Part shown: positions 1 to 6,992 of the stretch, one piece after another
Position numbering within the stretch: position 1 is the first letter of the stretch
Layout of the letters: every line of letters starts with the position of its first letter
Assembly: GCA_014730285.1 (NCBI GenBank)
Contig: WJIM01000149.1
Location: forward strand, 1 to 11,608
Source of the DNA: Candidatus Zixiibacteriota bacterium
GTDB taxonomy: Bacteria > Zixibacteria > MSB-5A5 > JAABVY01
Direction: 5' to 3'
DNA: 11,608 bases
The notes under the pieces: generated by a model
Told to the model about the DNA's origin: nothing
The model's input: the letters and a program-made list of their open reading frames with translations, nothing else
Database searches by the model: none
Translations under genes and position numbers: made by a program

Positions 1-1
1 T

Positions 2-766
2 AAGGTTACCGGACCCAACCGCGACCTGCATTCCGGCTCTTACGGCGGTGCGGTGCCGAATCCGATTCATGAGCTCTGCAAAATGATTGCAAAGCTGCAC
101 GATGACGATTACAGGATCAGCGTGCCGGGATTTTATGATGAGGTTGTCGATGTGGCTGACTGGGAACGAAAGGAAAGCGAGCGGCTGCCTTTCGATGAAA
201 AGGCTTTTTTGCAGGAAGTCGGAAGCAAGGATTTGGTTGGAGAAAAGGGCTACACCACCCTGGAACGCAAATCAGCCCGCCCAACTCTGGAAATCAACGG
301 CATTTACGGCGGCTACGGCGGCGAAGGCACGAAGACGATCATCCCCTCCTGGGCCGGCGCCAAGATCACTATGCGCCTTGTGCCCGATCAGGAGCCGAAT
401 AAAATCTGCGGCCTTTTGCAGAAATATCTGACCGATATATCTCCCGCATGCGTGGAGGTCGAGGTGACGATCGGAGGAGGAGCCAGACCCGGTATGGTAT
501 CCAAGGAAAATCCGATAATACAGGCGGCCGCAGATGCTATGCAGGAAGGTTATGACAAGGAACCGCTTTATATTCGCGAGGGCGGTTCGATACCGATTGT
601 CAATGTTTTTAAGGAGCTTTTGGGTGTGGATACTATCCTCTTCGGTTTTGCACAGCCGGATGCCAACACACATTCGCCCAATGAATGGTTTGACCTGAAG
701 GATTTCAAACGCGGTATTTATTCCACTATTCATCTTTATAAAAAATTAGCTGAATTGAAGGTGTAA
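2..766 (+). CDS. M20-family dipeptidase, C-terminal part (5' end outside window)
   Basis: The reading frame is open from base 2, so the N-terminal half of the gene lies upstream; 254 codons are visible. The family consists of zinc-dependent exo- or dipeptidases, and this copy is closest to the carnosinase/CNDP-type dipeptidases, probably cytoplasmic. The visible part opens with the segment RDLHSGSYGG followed by NP, typical of that branch and lying at the start of the lid (dimerisation) domain. The lid continues through the stretch containing GIYGGYGGEGTKTIIP. The catalytic domain resumes near the C-terminus with REGGSIP and GFAQPDANTHSPNE, whose His is the expected metal ligand. The upstream metal-binding residues cannot be seen. 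The stop codon lies two bases before the next gene, so the two are probably co-transcribed. Substrate is unknown; a general dipeptidase is the safest call. Confidence 0.88.
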   Translation, partial: KVTGPNRDLHSGSYGGAVPNPIHELCKMIAKLHDDDYRISVPGFYDEVVDVADWERKESERLPFDEKAFLQEVGSKDLVGEKGYTTLERKSARPTLEINGIYGGYGGEGTKTIIPSWAGAKITMRLVPDQEPNKICGLLQKYLTDISPACVEVEVTIGGGARPGMVSKENPIIQAAADAMQEGYDKEPLYIREGGSIPIVNVFKELLGVDTILFGFAQPDANTHSPNEWFDLKDFKRGIYSTIHLYKKLAELKV

Positions 767-768
767 AC

Positions 769-1560
769 ATGGATTTGGGGTTAACTGACAAAGTAGCAAT
801 AGTCACAGCTTCTTCCAAAGGAATGGGCAAGGCTGTGGCACAACAACTGGCCGAAGAAGGGGCCAAAGTAGTAATCTGCAGCCGCAATAATGATGCCCTT
901 AACAAAGCAGCCAAGGATATACAGAAGAAAACAGGTAAAGAGGTGCTTCCGGTAAAATGTGATGTCACATCCCCTACAGATCTGGAAAACCTATTTAAGA
1001 CAACGAAAAAATATCTCAAAAAGGTTGATATTCTAGTATGTAACGCCGGCGGTCCGCCCCAGGGACGGTTCGAGAAGCTTACCGAACGCGATTTCACATG
1101 GGCTATTGAGCTCAACCTCAAATCGACCATCAATATGTGCAGGCTGGCTGTGCCGGAAATGAAAAAACAGAAATGGGGCCGTATTATCGCCATAACCTCG
1201 ATTTCAGCAAAACAGCCTCTGGATGATCTGATTCTATCAAACACCGTGCGGGCAGGCGTGTTAGGATTTACCAAATCGCTTTCCAATGAAATGGCAAAAT
1301 ACAACATAACCGTCAATTCCATCTGTCCCGGATTCACTGCAACTGACCGTCTAAAGGATTTTGCTTCCGGGCTTGCCCAAAAAAGCAAATTCACCGTCAA
1401 ACAGCTTTTCACCTCATGGGAGCGCTCGATCCCTATGAACCGCCTTGCCGATCCGGTTGAACCGGCCAACCTGATAGCATACCTGGCCTCGGAACAGGCG
1501 GCGTACATAACCGGAACGGCTATTCAGATCGACGGCGGATTTATCAAGAGTATGATTTAA
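769..1560 (+). CDS. SDR-family oxidoreductase with atypical active site
   Basis: This 263-residue protein has the length and fold signature of classical short-chain dehydrogenases (3-oxoacyl-ACP reductase-like). The cofactor-binding glycine motif is altered to TASSKGMG (residues 13-20) from the usual TGxxxGxG. NAGG is at 92-95, the SIS segment carrying the usual catalytic Ser at 144-146, and the PG of the substrate-loop region at 187-188. The expected YxxxK pair reads S157-NTV-R161, so both the catalytic Tyr and Lys are replaced. A known BKR-like SDR subgroup shares this degeneracy, so it is a family trait and not a local mutation. Whether it still reduces a carbonyl is unclear. An AAGGTG ribosome-binding site overlaps the end of the dipeptidase gene and fits the ATG start. 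The EamA transporters follow 39 bases downstream, probably in the same operon. Confidence 0.9.
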   Translation: MDLGLTDKVAIVTASSKGMGKAVAQQLAEEGAKVVICSRNNDALNKAAKDIQKKTGKEVLPVKCDVTSPTDLENLFKTTKKYLKKVDILVCNAGGPPQGRFEKLTERDFTWAIELNLKSTINMCRLAVPEMKKQKWGRIIAITSISAKQPLDDLILSNTVRAGVLGFTKSLSNEMAKYNITVNSICPGFTATDRLKDFASGLAQKSKFTVKQLFTSWERSIPMNRLADPVEPANLIAYLASEQAAYITGTAIQIDGGFIKSMI

Positions 1561-1599
1561 CGGGCGAAACAATTTCAGTGGGCGGCGGTTTTTGCAGAT

Positions 1600-2478
1600 A
1601 TGTCTGCCGTACGTTTATACACCATAATTATTTTTGGGCAGGTGGTATTCGCGGCCACCCCACTCTTCCTTAAGATAGCTCTGCGCGATTTCGATCCCCT
1701 CACATTGGGAATAATCCGCTTCGTAATCTCGATCGTCATCCTGAATATTTTCCTTCTAACTCAGGGCAGAAAAATCATTCCCGAGAAAAAGCACTGGCTC
1801 TGGATAGCATTTCTGGGACTTCTGGCCATTCCCGGGAATCAGGGCCTGCTCTTTTACGGCTTGCAATTTACAACTCCCGGGCATGCTGCCTTGATGTACG
1901 GTTTGACCCCGGTTCTGGTTTACCTCCTCGCGATTCCACTCTTGAAGGAAAGATTTCGGATCAGAAGAATGCTCGGTATTTTGTTGGCATTTGCCGGAGT
2001 TGTGGTTGTATTGTCGGATCAAAACATCACGATCGAACCGGAATTCGTGAAGGGCGATATCATAATATTCCTGGGGGTGATCGCATGGGCGCTTTATACT
2101 GTCTTCGGAAAAGAGCTGGTCAAAAAGATGGGATCAATTCAGGCCATCACCTATACCATGACCTTCGGCACAATCCTCTTCATTCCAATCGGCGCTTACA
2201 ACACTGTAACTTTTGATTATGCCGGGGCCGACCTTCTTCCCTGGATTGCGCTTTTATATACAGCGGTAATAACCTCAGGCATTGCCTACCCGGTCTGGTA
2301 CTGGGCCTTGAAATATCTTGAAGCTTCGAAGCTTAGCGTATTCATCTTCTTCCAGCCGCTTCTGGCAACTGTCTTTTCATATATATTTTTGTCTGAGCAG
2401 TTGACACACAATTTCGTAGCGGGCGGAATAGTGGTTCTGATCGGAGTATTCATTGCCGAGCGGACAAAAAAAGGTTAG
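1600..2478 (+). CDS. EamA-family DMT transporter (first of a tandem pair)
   Basis: This 292-residue, very hydrophobic protein has the layout of drug/metabolite-superfamily transporters: about ten membrane helices formed by two EamA repeats. The first repeat contains ATPLFLKIAL near residue 20 and TTPGHAALMYGLTPV near 90-105. The second contains WALYTVFGKEL near 163-173 and the closing segments YPVWYWALKYLEAS and FLSEQL. Members sit in the inner membrane and typically export amino acids or related metabolites, but the substrate cannot be read from sequence. The ATG at 1600 gives an N-terminus that matches the downstream paralog exactly in length; the ribosome-binding site is weak. About half of the residues are identical to the next gene by eye, so the two arose by duplication. 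Confidence 0.92.
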   Translation: MSAVRLYTIIIFGQVVFAATPLFLKIALRDFDPLTLGIIRFVISIVILNIFLLTQGRKIIPEKKHWLWIAFLGLLAIPGNQGLLFYGLQFTTPGHAALMYGLTPVLVYLLAIPLLKERFRIRRMLGILLAFAGVVVVLSDQNITIEPEFVKGDIIIFLGVIAWALYTVFGKELVKKMGSIQAITYTMTFGTILFIPIGAYNTVTFDYAGADLLPWIALLYTAVITSGIAYPVWYWALKYLEASKLSVFIFFQPLLATVFSYIFLSEQLTHNFVAGGIVVLIGVFIAERTKKG

Positions 2479-2522
2479 CTTGCCTTTCAATTTATGACTT
2501 GAAAATGAAGGCGGTATTTCCT

Positions 2523-3440
2523 ATGCCTTTGGCGCAGCTTTACATAGCCATTATCTTCTGCCAATTGATTTTCTCGGCCACACCGCTTTTCACGAAAATC
2601 GCTCTAAACGATTTTGATCCCTTCACCCTCGGCTTTCTGCGCTTTGTTATTGCCACAATGGTTTTAAACCTGCTGATGCTGATTCAAGGAAGATATAAGC
2701 GTTTAAGCAAAAAGAACCTGCTTAAGATAATCATCCTCGGTTTTCTAATCGCGCCGGTTAACCAGGGCTTCTTTCTTATCGGGCTTGAGATGACCACCCC
2801 GGGGCATTCGGCCCTGATGTTCAGTATGACGCCTTTATTCGTTTATATCCTCGCTATTCCCATGCTCTCGGAGAAATTTTATTTCGGCAAAATGGGCGGC
2901 ATCCTGATCGCGCTCGCGGGAGTGATTATAATTCTGCTTGACCGCAATATCACTGTCGAACCCAAATTCTACTGGGGCGACCTGCTTATATTGATGGCTG
3001 TAATCGCATGGGCGCTCTATATAGTCATCGGCAAGAAGGTCGTGGCCGAACTCGGATCAATCGCTGCCTACTCCTATTCCATCACCGCAGGCATGATCCT
3101 CTTCATCCCCATGGGGTCCTATGGCACAATTACTACAGATTTCTCTCAAATTTCGGTTATTGCATGGATCGGCCTTCTTTATATATCCCTTTTAACGACC
3201 GGCACAGCCTTCCCGCTCTGGTACTGGGCTTTGAAATACATGGAGGCCTCGCGGCTTTCCATATATATGTATATTCAGACTATTCTGGCGGCCCTATGGT
3301 CTTATGTATTTTTGTCAGAACAATTGACCACCAATTTCATTGTGGGGGGAATTACAATTCTGGCCGGCGTATTTATCACCGAGAGGTATTACCCGCTTAA
3401 ATCCACAACAAGCCAATCATCTTCCTCTTCAACCGGATAG
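2523..3440 (+). CDS. EamA-family DMT transporter (second of a tandem pair)
   Basis: This is a paralog of the preceding transporter with the same two EamA repeats and about ten predicted helices. Shared segments include ATPLFTKIAL, TTPGHSALMF, VIAWALYIVIGKK, LWYWALKYMEAS and FLSEQL. I place the start at ATG 2523 because it aligns residue for residue with the paralog's Met1. A TTG at 2499 or an ATG at 2505 would add eight or six residues without a better ribosome-binding site. After the last helix the protein continues about 15 residues beyond the paralog's end into a Ser/Thr-rich tail (TTSQSSSSSTG). That tail is encoded antisense to the 3' end of the Rieske gene, a 52-base overlap. Substrate is unknown; metabolite export in an operon with the dipeptidase and SDR is inferred. 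Confidence 0.9.
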   Translation: MPLAQLYIAIIFCQLIFSATPLFTKIALNDFDPFTLGFLRFVIATMVLNLLMLIQGRYKRLSKKNLLKIIILGFLIAPVNQGFFLIGLEMTTPGHSALMFSMTPLFVYILAIPMLSEKFYFGKMGGILIALAGVIIILLDRNITVEPKFYWGDLLILMAVIAWALYIVIGKKVVAELGSIAAYSYSITAGMILFIPMGSYGTITTDFSQISVIAWIGLLYISLLTTGTAFPLWYWALKYMEASRLSIYMYIQTILAALWSYVFLSEQLTTNFIVGGITILAGVFITERYYPLKSTTSQSSSSSTG

Positions 3441-3694
3441 GTCTTGAGCCTGGCCCACTTTTCTGTCAGGCATTCGCCGCTGGGAATATCGTAACGCCAT
3501 CCATGCCATGAGCACTCAACCACATTGCCGTCGACTTTGCCTGAATCGAGCGGCGCCTTCTGATGTTTGCAGTCTCCTTCTATGGCATAATATTCGCCAT
3601 TGAGCAAAAATACCGCCACGCGGCGGGCGAGTATTTTTTTGGAAACCGCTTTTCCTTCGGATAATTCCGATTTTTTGCAAATTTTGATTTTCAT
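3389..3694 (-). CDS. Stand-alone Rieske [2Fe-2S] protein
   Basis: This 101-residue protein is a single Rieske domain. The two iron-sulfur ligand motifs are intact: C42-K-H44 and C61-S-W-H64, spaced as in ferredoxin-type Rieske proteins of aromatic dioxygenase systems and NirD-like small subunits. There is no signal peptide or membrane helix, so it should be a soluble cytoplasmic electron carrier. No oxygenase, nitrite reductase or ferredoxin reductase lies nearby, so its partner is unknown. It is divergently arranged with rnhB across a 58-base gap. Its last 52 bases overlap the end of the transporter gene on the other strand. The C-terminus (YPVEEEDDWLVVDLSG) looks normal for the family, which suggests the transporter is the gene that has been extended. 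Confidence 0.92.
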   Translation of the reverse strand: MKIKICKKSELSEGKAVSKKILARRVAVFLLNGEYYAIEGDCKHQKAPLDSGKVDGNVVECSWHGWRYDIPSGECLTEKWARLKTYPVEEEDDWLVVDLSG

Positions 3695-3725
3695 TTCTCA
3701 GTAGAAATAATAGCAAAATTAAGAA

Positions 3726-3731
3726 TATAAT
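3726..3731 (+). promoter_or_regulatory. Candidate -10 element upstream of rnhB
   Basis: A perfect TATAAT lies in the AT-rich 58-base gap between the divergent Rieske and rnhB genes, 21 bases before the rnhB ATG. No convincing -35 hexamer sits 16-18 bases upstream. The placement implies a very short leader, which fits the absence of a clear ribosome-binding site before rnhB. The composition of the gap makes a chance match possible. Confidence 0.35.
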
Positions 3732-3752
3732 CCCAACTATTTTCTTGCCAGC

Positions 3753-4424
3753 ATGGATTTAACTTTTTTAAATAGCCTTCAAATGAAGGCGAGTAAGCGC
3801 ATAGAAAATCAACTCAGGCGTACCGGAATTCAGTATATTGCCGGTGTTGACGAATCGGGCGTGGGGCCTCTGGCGGGGCCGGTTGTCTGCGCCGCCGTGA
3901 TACTTCCCGCGGAATTCCGCACCAATGGTATCAACGACTGTAAGGCGCTTCTTCCCGAAAAACGAGAGAAACTCCACGATTACATTACAAAAAAGGCGCT
4001 GGCATATAAAATCGTAGCGATACATCAAAGGGTGATCGATAAGATCAATATCTATCAGGCTTCCGTGCTGGGAATGAAAGTTGCGCTGGAGAATCTTGAA
4101 ATCGAACCGGAGATGATACTTATCGATGGTAACCGGCGGATTCCAGATACTGAAATTACGCAGCAGTCGCTCATTAAAGGCGATCAGCGTTCCACCGCCA
4201 TTGCCGCCGCCTCCATACTGGCAAAGGTAACCCGCGACAGGATCATGGCATTGATAGATCATCACTGCCCCCAATATAAATTCCGGCAGAACAAGGGGTA
4301 TGCAACCAAATTCCATCGGGAAGCACTTATGAGGTACGGCGCCACTGTCTATCACAGACAGAGTTTCCGTCTGGACTATTCGGAATATATTCAGGAGAGC
4401 CTTGTCCTTGAAGAAAGGAAATAA
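3753..4424 (+). CDS. rnhB: Ribonuclease HII
   Basis: RNase HII nicks DNA 5' of misincorporated ribonucleotides, starting ribonucleotide excision repair, and also cleaves RNA in RNA-DNA hybrids. The 223 residues cover the whole family. Metal-binding acidic residues are visible: D33-E34 in GVDE, D125 in ILIDGN and D144 in KGDQRST. The conserved stretch AAASILAKVTRD spans 151-162, and GYAT with the following His is at 182-188. One feature is odd: the motif normally reading DEAGRGPLAGPV is DESGVGPLAGPV, so the arginine of the GRG motif that contacts the RNA-DNA junction is a valine (residue 37). The ATG at 3753 has no clear ribosome-binding site; Met11 at 3783 is an alternative. The gene overlaps yraN by 23 bases, a common pairing in bacteria. 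Confidence 0.95.
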   Translation: MDLTFLNSLQMKASKRIENQLRRTGIQYIAGVDESGVGPLAGPVVCAAVILPAEFRTNGINDCKALLPEKREKLHDYITKKALAYKIVAIHQRVIDKINIYQASVLGMKVALENLEIEPEMILIDGNRRIPDTEITQQSLIKGDQRSTAIAAASILAKVTRDRIMALIDHHCPQYKFRQNKGYATKFHREALMRYGATVYHRQSFRLDYSEYIQESLVLEERK

Positions 4425-4785
4425 AAGATCTTTCGGCACCGAAGCGGAAAATCTTGCCGCGAATTACCTGGAAGGCAAGGGCTATCGAATTCTGGAACGC
4501 AGCTATCAATACGGTCATAAGGAAATCGATCTTATCTGCAAAATCGATAATACCATCGTATTCGTGGAGGTCAAAGCGGCCAGAAGCGATAAATTCGGCG
4601 AGCCGCAGGCATGGGTCACAAAATCGAAACAGAAAAATTTAATTGCAGCGGCACAGGGATATATTCAGGAGCATGATACCTCTGGATATGATTTCAGATT
4701 CGATGTGATTGCCTACAGTCGAATTAAGAATGACGTCAGGTTGAATCATTTTGAATCGGCCTTTTATGCAGAAGAGAGTCCCTGA
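4402..4785 (+). CDS. yraN: YraN/UPF0102-family protein, PD-(D/E)XK nuclease fold
   Basis: This 127-residue protein matches the UPF0102 (YraN) family, small proteins with a restriction-endonuclease-like core whose cellular role is still poorly defined. The motifs are in order: E14 in the N-terminal helix, E41-I-D43 in HKEIDLI, and E56-V-K58 in VFVEVKA, followed by the Gln/Tyr-containing helix AAAQGYI. The acidic and lysine residues expected of an active site are present. I take TTG 4402 as the start because AGGAG at 4393-4397 lies just upstream; TTG 4408 in the same frame is nearly as good. The start lies inside rnhB, which indicates translational coupling. The last 50 bases overlap the convergent small membrane-protein gene; the family's usual C-terminal segment (LNHFESAF) falls within that overlap, so this gene appears to be full length. 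Confidence 0.92.
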   Translation: MSLKKGNKRSFGTEAENLAANYLEGKGYRILERSYQYGHKEIDLICKIDNTIVFVEVKAARSDKFGEPQAWVTKSKQKNLIAAAQGYIQEHDTSGYDFRFDVIAYSRIKNDVRLNHFESAFYAEESP

Positions 4786-5092
4786 CCTTCTCGGCATGCT
4801 TAATCATTAACTGATAGACATCAACCCAATTCTCCGGCTGCTCATTTATCAGATCCTCCACCTCATTTATCCAGCCTTCAGTGACACCAAAGCTCTCATA
4901 AATTGAGTCCCGCATCCCCTCCATAAAAGTACTGTCCTGATCCAGACGCTCCGCCTCGATTTCGATCTCGGCCTGTATCATTGCGAATTTGGGAATCCGC
5001 GGATCGGACATGATATCCTTTTCCGGTTTGAGCAGGAAATATAATCCTGCCACGACCGCCAGTACGATTATTATAAACGCGACTTTCTTCAT
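4736..5092 (-). CDS. Small membrane-anchored protein of unknown function
   Basis: I do not recognise this 118-residue protein. It starts MKK and has one hydrophobic segment at about 4-21, with no cysteine lipobox or clear signal-peptidase site, so an N-terminal membrane anchor is more likely than secretion. The rest is acidic and mostly helical. It has a pattern (IPKFAMIQAEIEIEAE near 33-48, a Gly-Val-Thr turn near 69-71, PENWVDVY near 86-93) that faintly resembles the small DUF4296-type helical domains of Bacteroidetes; this resemblance is a guess. It lies 38 bases downstream of the NFACT gene on the same strand and is probably co-transcribed with it. Its final 50 bases run into the 3' end of yraN on the opposite strand. 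The ATG has no obvious ribosome-binding site. Confidence 0.75.
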   Translation of the reverse strand: MKKVAFIIIVLAVVAGLYFLLKPEKDIMSDPRIPKFAMIQAEIEIEAERLDQDSTFMEGMRDSIYESFGVTEGWINEVEDLINEQPENWVDVYQLMIKHAEKVRDSLLHKRPIQNDST

Positions 5093-5130
5093 CAGGGGGA
5101 ATTTATAAAAGCGGGCCGGAAAATGAAAGT

Positions 5131-6795
5131 TTAATTTTTAGGTCGGCGCGGTGTGACCAAAATCGATTTGGTACGGTCGGCAATAACCTGCCCCGGCTTT
5201 CCCTTGCGGACTTTGCGGACATACTTGACCTCAGTGTATATCACAGGCACCGTATCCGATTTTTTGGCTGTTGAAAAGAATGCGGCAATTTCAGCCGCTT
5301 CGACTATGCTGGATTTCTGAAATTGATGGTTTTTATTGGGACGCCTGAGGATAACATGACTGCCTGCGGTCTGCTGGGAATGCAGCCAGAGATCGTATTT
5401 GCGGGCAAACTTGAAAGTCAGAACATCATTATCCGAGGCCGAGCGCCCCACGAGAATTTCCTCTCCCAGTGAAGATGTGTACTTTTTGTATGGAAGACGT
5501 TCTTCTGATTTGGCTTTTTTGCCCTCTCCGGGAGCCTTAATACCGAATTCCGCCAGCTCGGTCTTCAAGCGGTCCGGAATATCTTCTGTTTCAATACTTT
5601 CGAGTTCGGCCTTAAGATTACCCAGCCGTTCAAGTCGATCCCCGGTCAGATAAATTTCCGCTTTTATGCCGGGGATCTTGTCCTTCAACTTTTTTGCCCG
5701 CTCGAACATTCGCTCTACATTCTGGCCGGGCGACAGAGTTTTATCCAGTTCGATTTTGACCATAGCTCCATCCTCGGAATAAACATCATCAACCTCTATC
5801 GACTCCATTCCTTTCTCAGCCCTATGCAGATTCATACCCAAAAGCTCAGCCTTCTGGCGGATTAGGGGATAGTCCTGGGCCTTCTCAAACTGCTCATCCA
5901 ATTTCGATATTTTCTTCGTGTCCTTCTTTATGGCGCGCTTAAGCTGTCCTGCCAGATTCGACTTTACCGAGGATTTAGGCTTTTTAATTTTCTGACCTCG
6001 CGACGCTTGGCGAAATATTTCTGAGATTGAATCGAATTTTGGCAAATCGTCCTTATTGGCACTCAGGATCGATCCCGCATCAGAATCATAGCTAAGCGCT
6101 ATCCCGGGATCAGTGAAATCGGTGCAGTATTCCTTTATATTTCCAAGCAGTTCTTCGATTGATTCAGGGATTAATTCAGAGACCGCGTTTGATAGAATAT
6201 CATATTTATCGGCCGCTATCTCCTCGAGCAATCTTTCATCCAATCCGGAGAATGTCCGAGGTATAGCATCTTTCAAGGCCAATTCAGGGGAAGCCATTAA
6301 TCGCTTCATAACATCTTCGGTATGGAAATCAAGCGGATTGGCAAGTTCCAGAGGTTCGGGCGGCTCATACTTTTTCAAATCCAGCTTGGCTTTGCGAATC
6401 GAGGTGATGACATTATTGGAATTGTCGCTGAGATAAAGATTGCTGCTGATTCCAAACAATTCGAAGACAAGCCGATACGATTCCTTCTCTGCCTCAATAT
6501 CGAACTGAATTATCCTGTCAAAATCGAGCTGGCTGATATCATTTATTCGAGCATCCATAAGCTGGGGCAGAAAATTGGTGGTGGTGATACGCGTATAAAA
6601 GCCAAACACTAAATAAATGTATGAGACCTTGCCGCCGAAATGAAATACCTGGCTAAAGCGCTCATCCCCGCTTTCAAGATGCATTATAACCGTTTTGTCT
6701 TTCTCGGATTTGCGCAGTTTTCTGATTCGCGCCCCCAAAAGGGACTGCCTAAATTCCTCGACAATGCGGGCAATATGCAAGGCGGTTATTCTCAT
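5131..6795 (-). CDS. rqcH: NFACT-family ribosome quality-control factor (RqcH/Rqc2/FbpA homolog)
   Basis: RqcH binds large ribosomal subunits obstructed by peptidyl-tRNA and recruits tRNA-Ala to add alanine tails that mark the stalled peptide for proteolysis. The 554-residue length is normal for bacterial members, often annotated as fibronectin-binding protein. NFACT-N covers about 1-140 and has the conserved D93-R94 (FDRII), equivalent to the Asp-Arg pair needed for tailing in Bacillus. A charged, coiled-coil-rich middle spans about 265-410, including the family segment with ELLGMNL and LSPGQNVERMFERAKKLK. NFACT-R covers about 433-545, with LVGRSASDND, D468-LWLH and G478-SHV. All key features appear intact. 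The start ATG has no clear ribosome-binding site. A small membrane-protein gene follows on the same strand, and a 197-base gap separates it from the divergent protease gene's start codon. Confidence 0.94.
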   Translation of the reverse strand: MRITALHIARIVEEFRQSLLGARIRKLRKSEKDKTVIMHLESGDERFSQVFHFGGKVSYIYLVFGFYTRITTTNFLPQLMDARINDISQLDFDRIIQFDIEAEKESYRLVFELFGISSNLYLSDNSNNVITSIRKAKLDLKKYEPPEPLELANPLDFHTEDVMKRLMASPELALKDAIPRTFSGLDERLLEEIAADKYDILSNAVSELIPESIEELLGNIKEYCTDFTDPGIALSYDSDAGSILSANKDDLPKFDSISEIFRQASRGQKIKKPKSSVKSNLAGQLKRAIKKDTKKISKLDEQFEKAQDYPLIRQKAELLGMNLHRAEKGMESIEVDDVYSEDGAMVKIELDKTLSPGQNVERMFERAKKLKDKIPGIKAEIYLTGDRLERLGNLKAELESIETEDIPDRLKTELAEFGIKAPGEGKKAKSEERLPYKKYTSSLGEEILVGRSASDNDVLTFKFARKYDLWLHSQQTAGSHVILRRPNKNHQFQKSSIVEAAEIAAFFSTAKKSDTVPVIYTEVKYVRKVRKGKPGQVIADRTKSILVTPRRPKN

Positions 6796-6905
6796 AAGAT
6801 TTAATTTACCAAAAATCCCTTAAAATATAAACAAATAAAGGTTAAGACATTGACGTTCTAATTGCAAGCGGTTTAAACACATAAAAGAGAACGGCAATTC
6901 AAATA

Positions 6906-6933
6906 TTGACAAAAACCCAAAGCAGGTTATTTT
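6906..6933 (+). promoter_or_regulatory. Sigma-70-like promoter for the secreted C10 protease
   Basis: A perfect TTGACA at 6906-6911 is followed after 16 bases by TATTTT at 6928-6933. Transcription would start near 6940. That is downstream of the first in-frame ATG (6936), so it supports use of the TTG start at 6993 and a leader of about 50 bases. Confidence 0.55.
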
Positions 6934-6980
6934 AAATGAAGAGAAAAAACAGCTTCATTGACTACTGGCCTTTTTACCCT

Positions 6981-6988
6981 GGAGGTGA
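6981..6988 (+). promoter_or_regulatory. Strong ribosome-binding site fixing the protease start
   Basis: GGAGGTGA lies 7 bases (counted from GGAGG) before an in-frame TTG at 6993. It is the strongest Shine-Dalgarno match near the protease N-terminus and would be wasted inside the coding region if the ATG at 6936 were the start. Confidence 0.7.
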
Positions 6989-6992
6989 CGCA

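Noticed and set aside
726..1508. Long open frame of 260 codons antisense to the SDR gene
   Set aside because: It lies almost wholly opposite a clear family member, has a Ser/Arg-rich composition without recognisable domains, and no ribosome-binding site was evident.
2..3440. Possible defence or mobile island in the first block
   Set aside because: All four genes belong to ordinary metabolic and transport families; no integrase, transposase, terminal repeats or tRNA target is visible.
3768..4439. Open frame of 223 codons antisense to rnhB, equal in length to rnhB
   Set aside because: The equal length is a coincidence. The translation shows no motif, and rnhB on the other strand carries all the family's conserved residues.
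6871..6878. GTTTAAAC palindrome in the rqcH-protease intergenic region as a possible operator
   Set aside because: It is a single 8-base AT-rich palindrome with no second copy nearby, so a chance origin is likely.
6849..6878. Second possible promoter (TTGACG with TTTAAA) upstream of the protease
   Set aside because: Both hexamers are imperfect, and the TTGACA/TATTTT pair closer to the gene is better.
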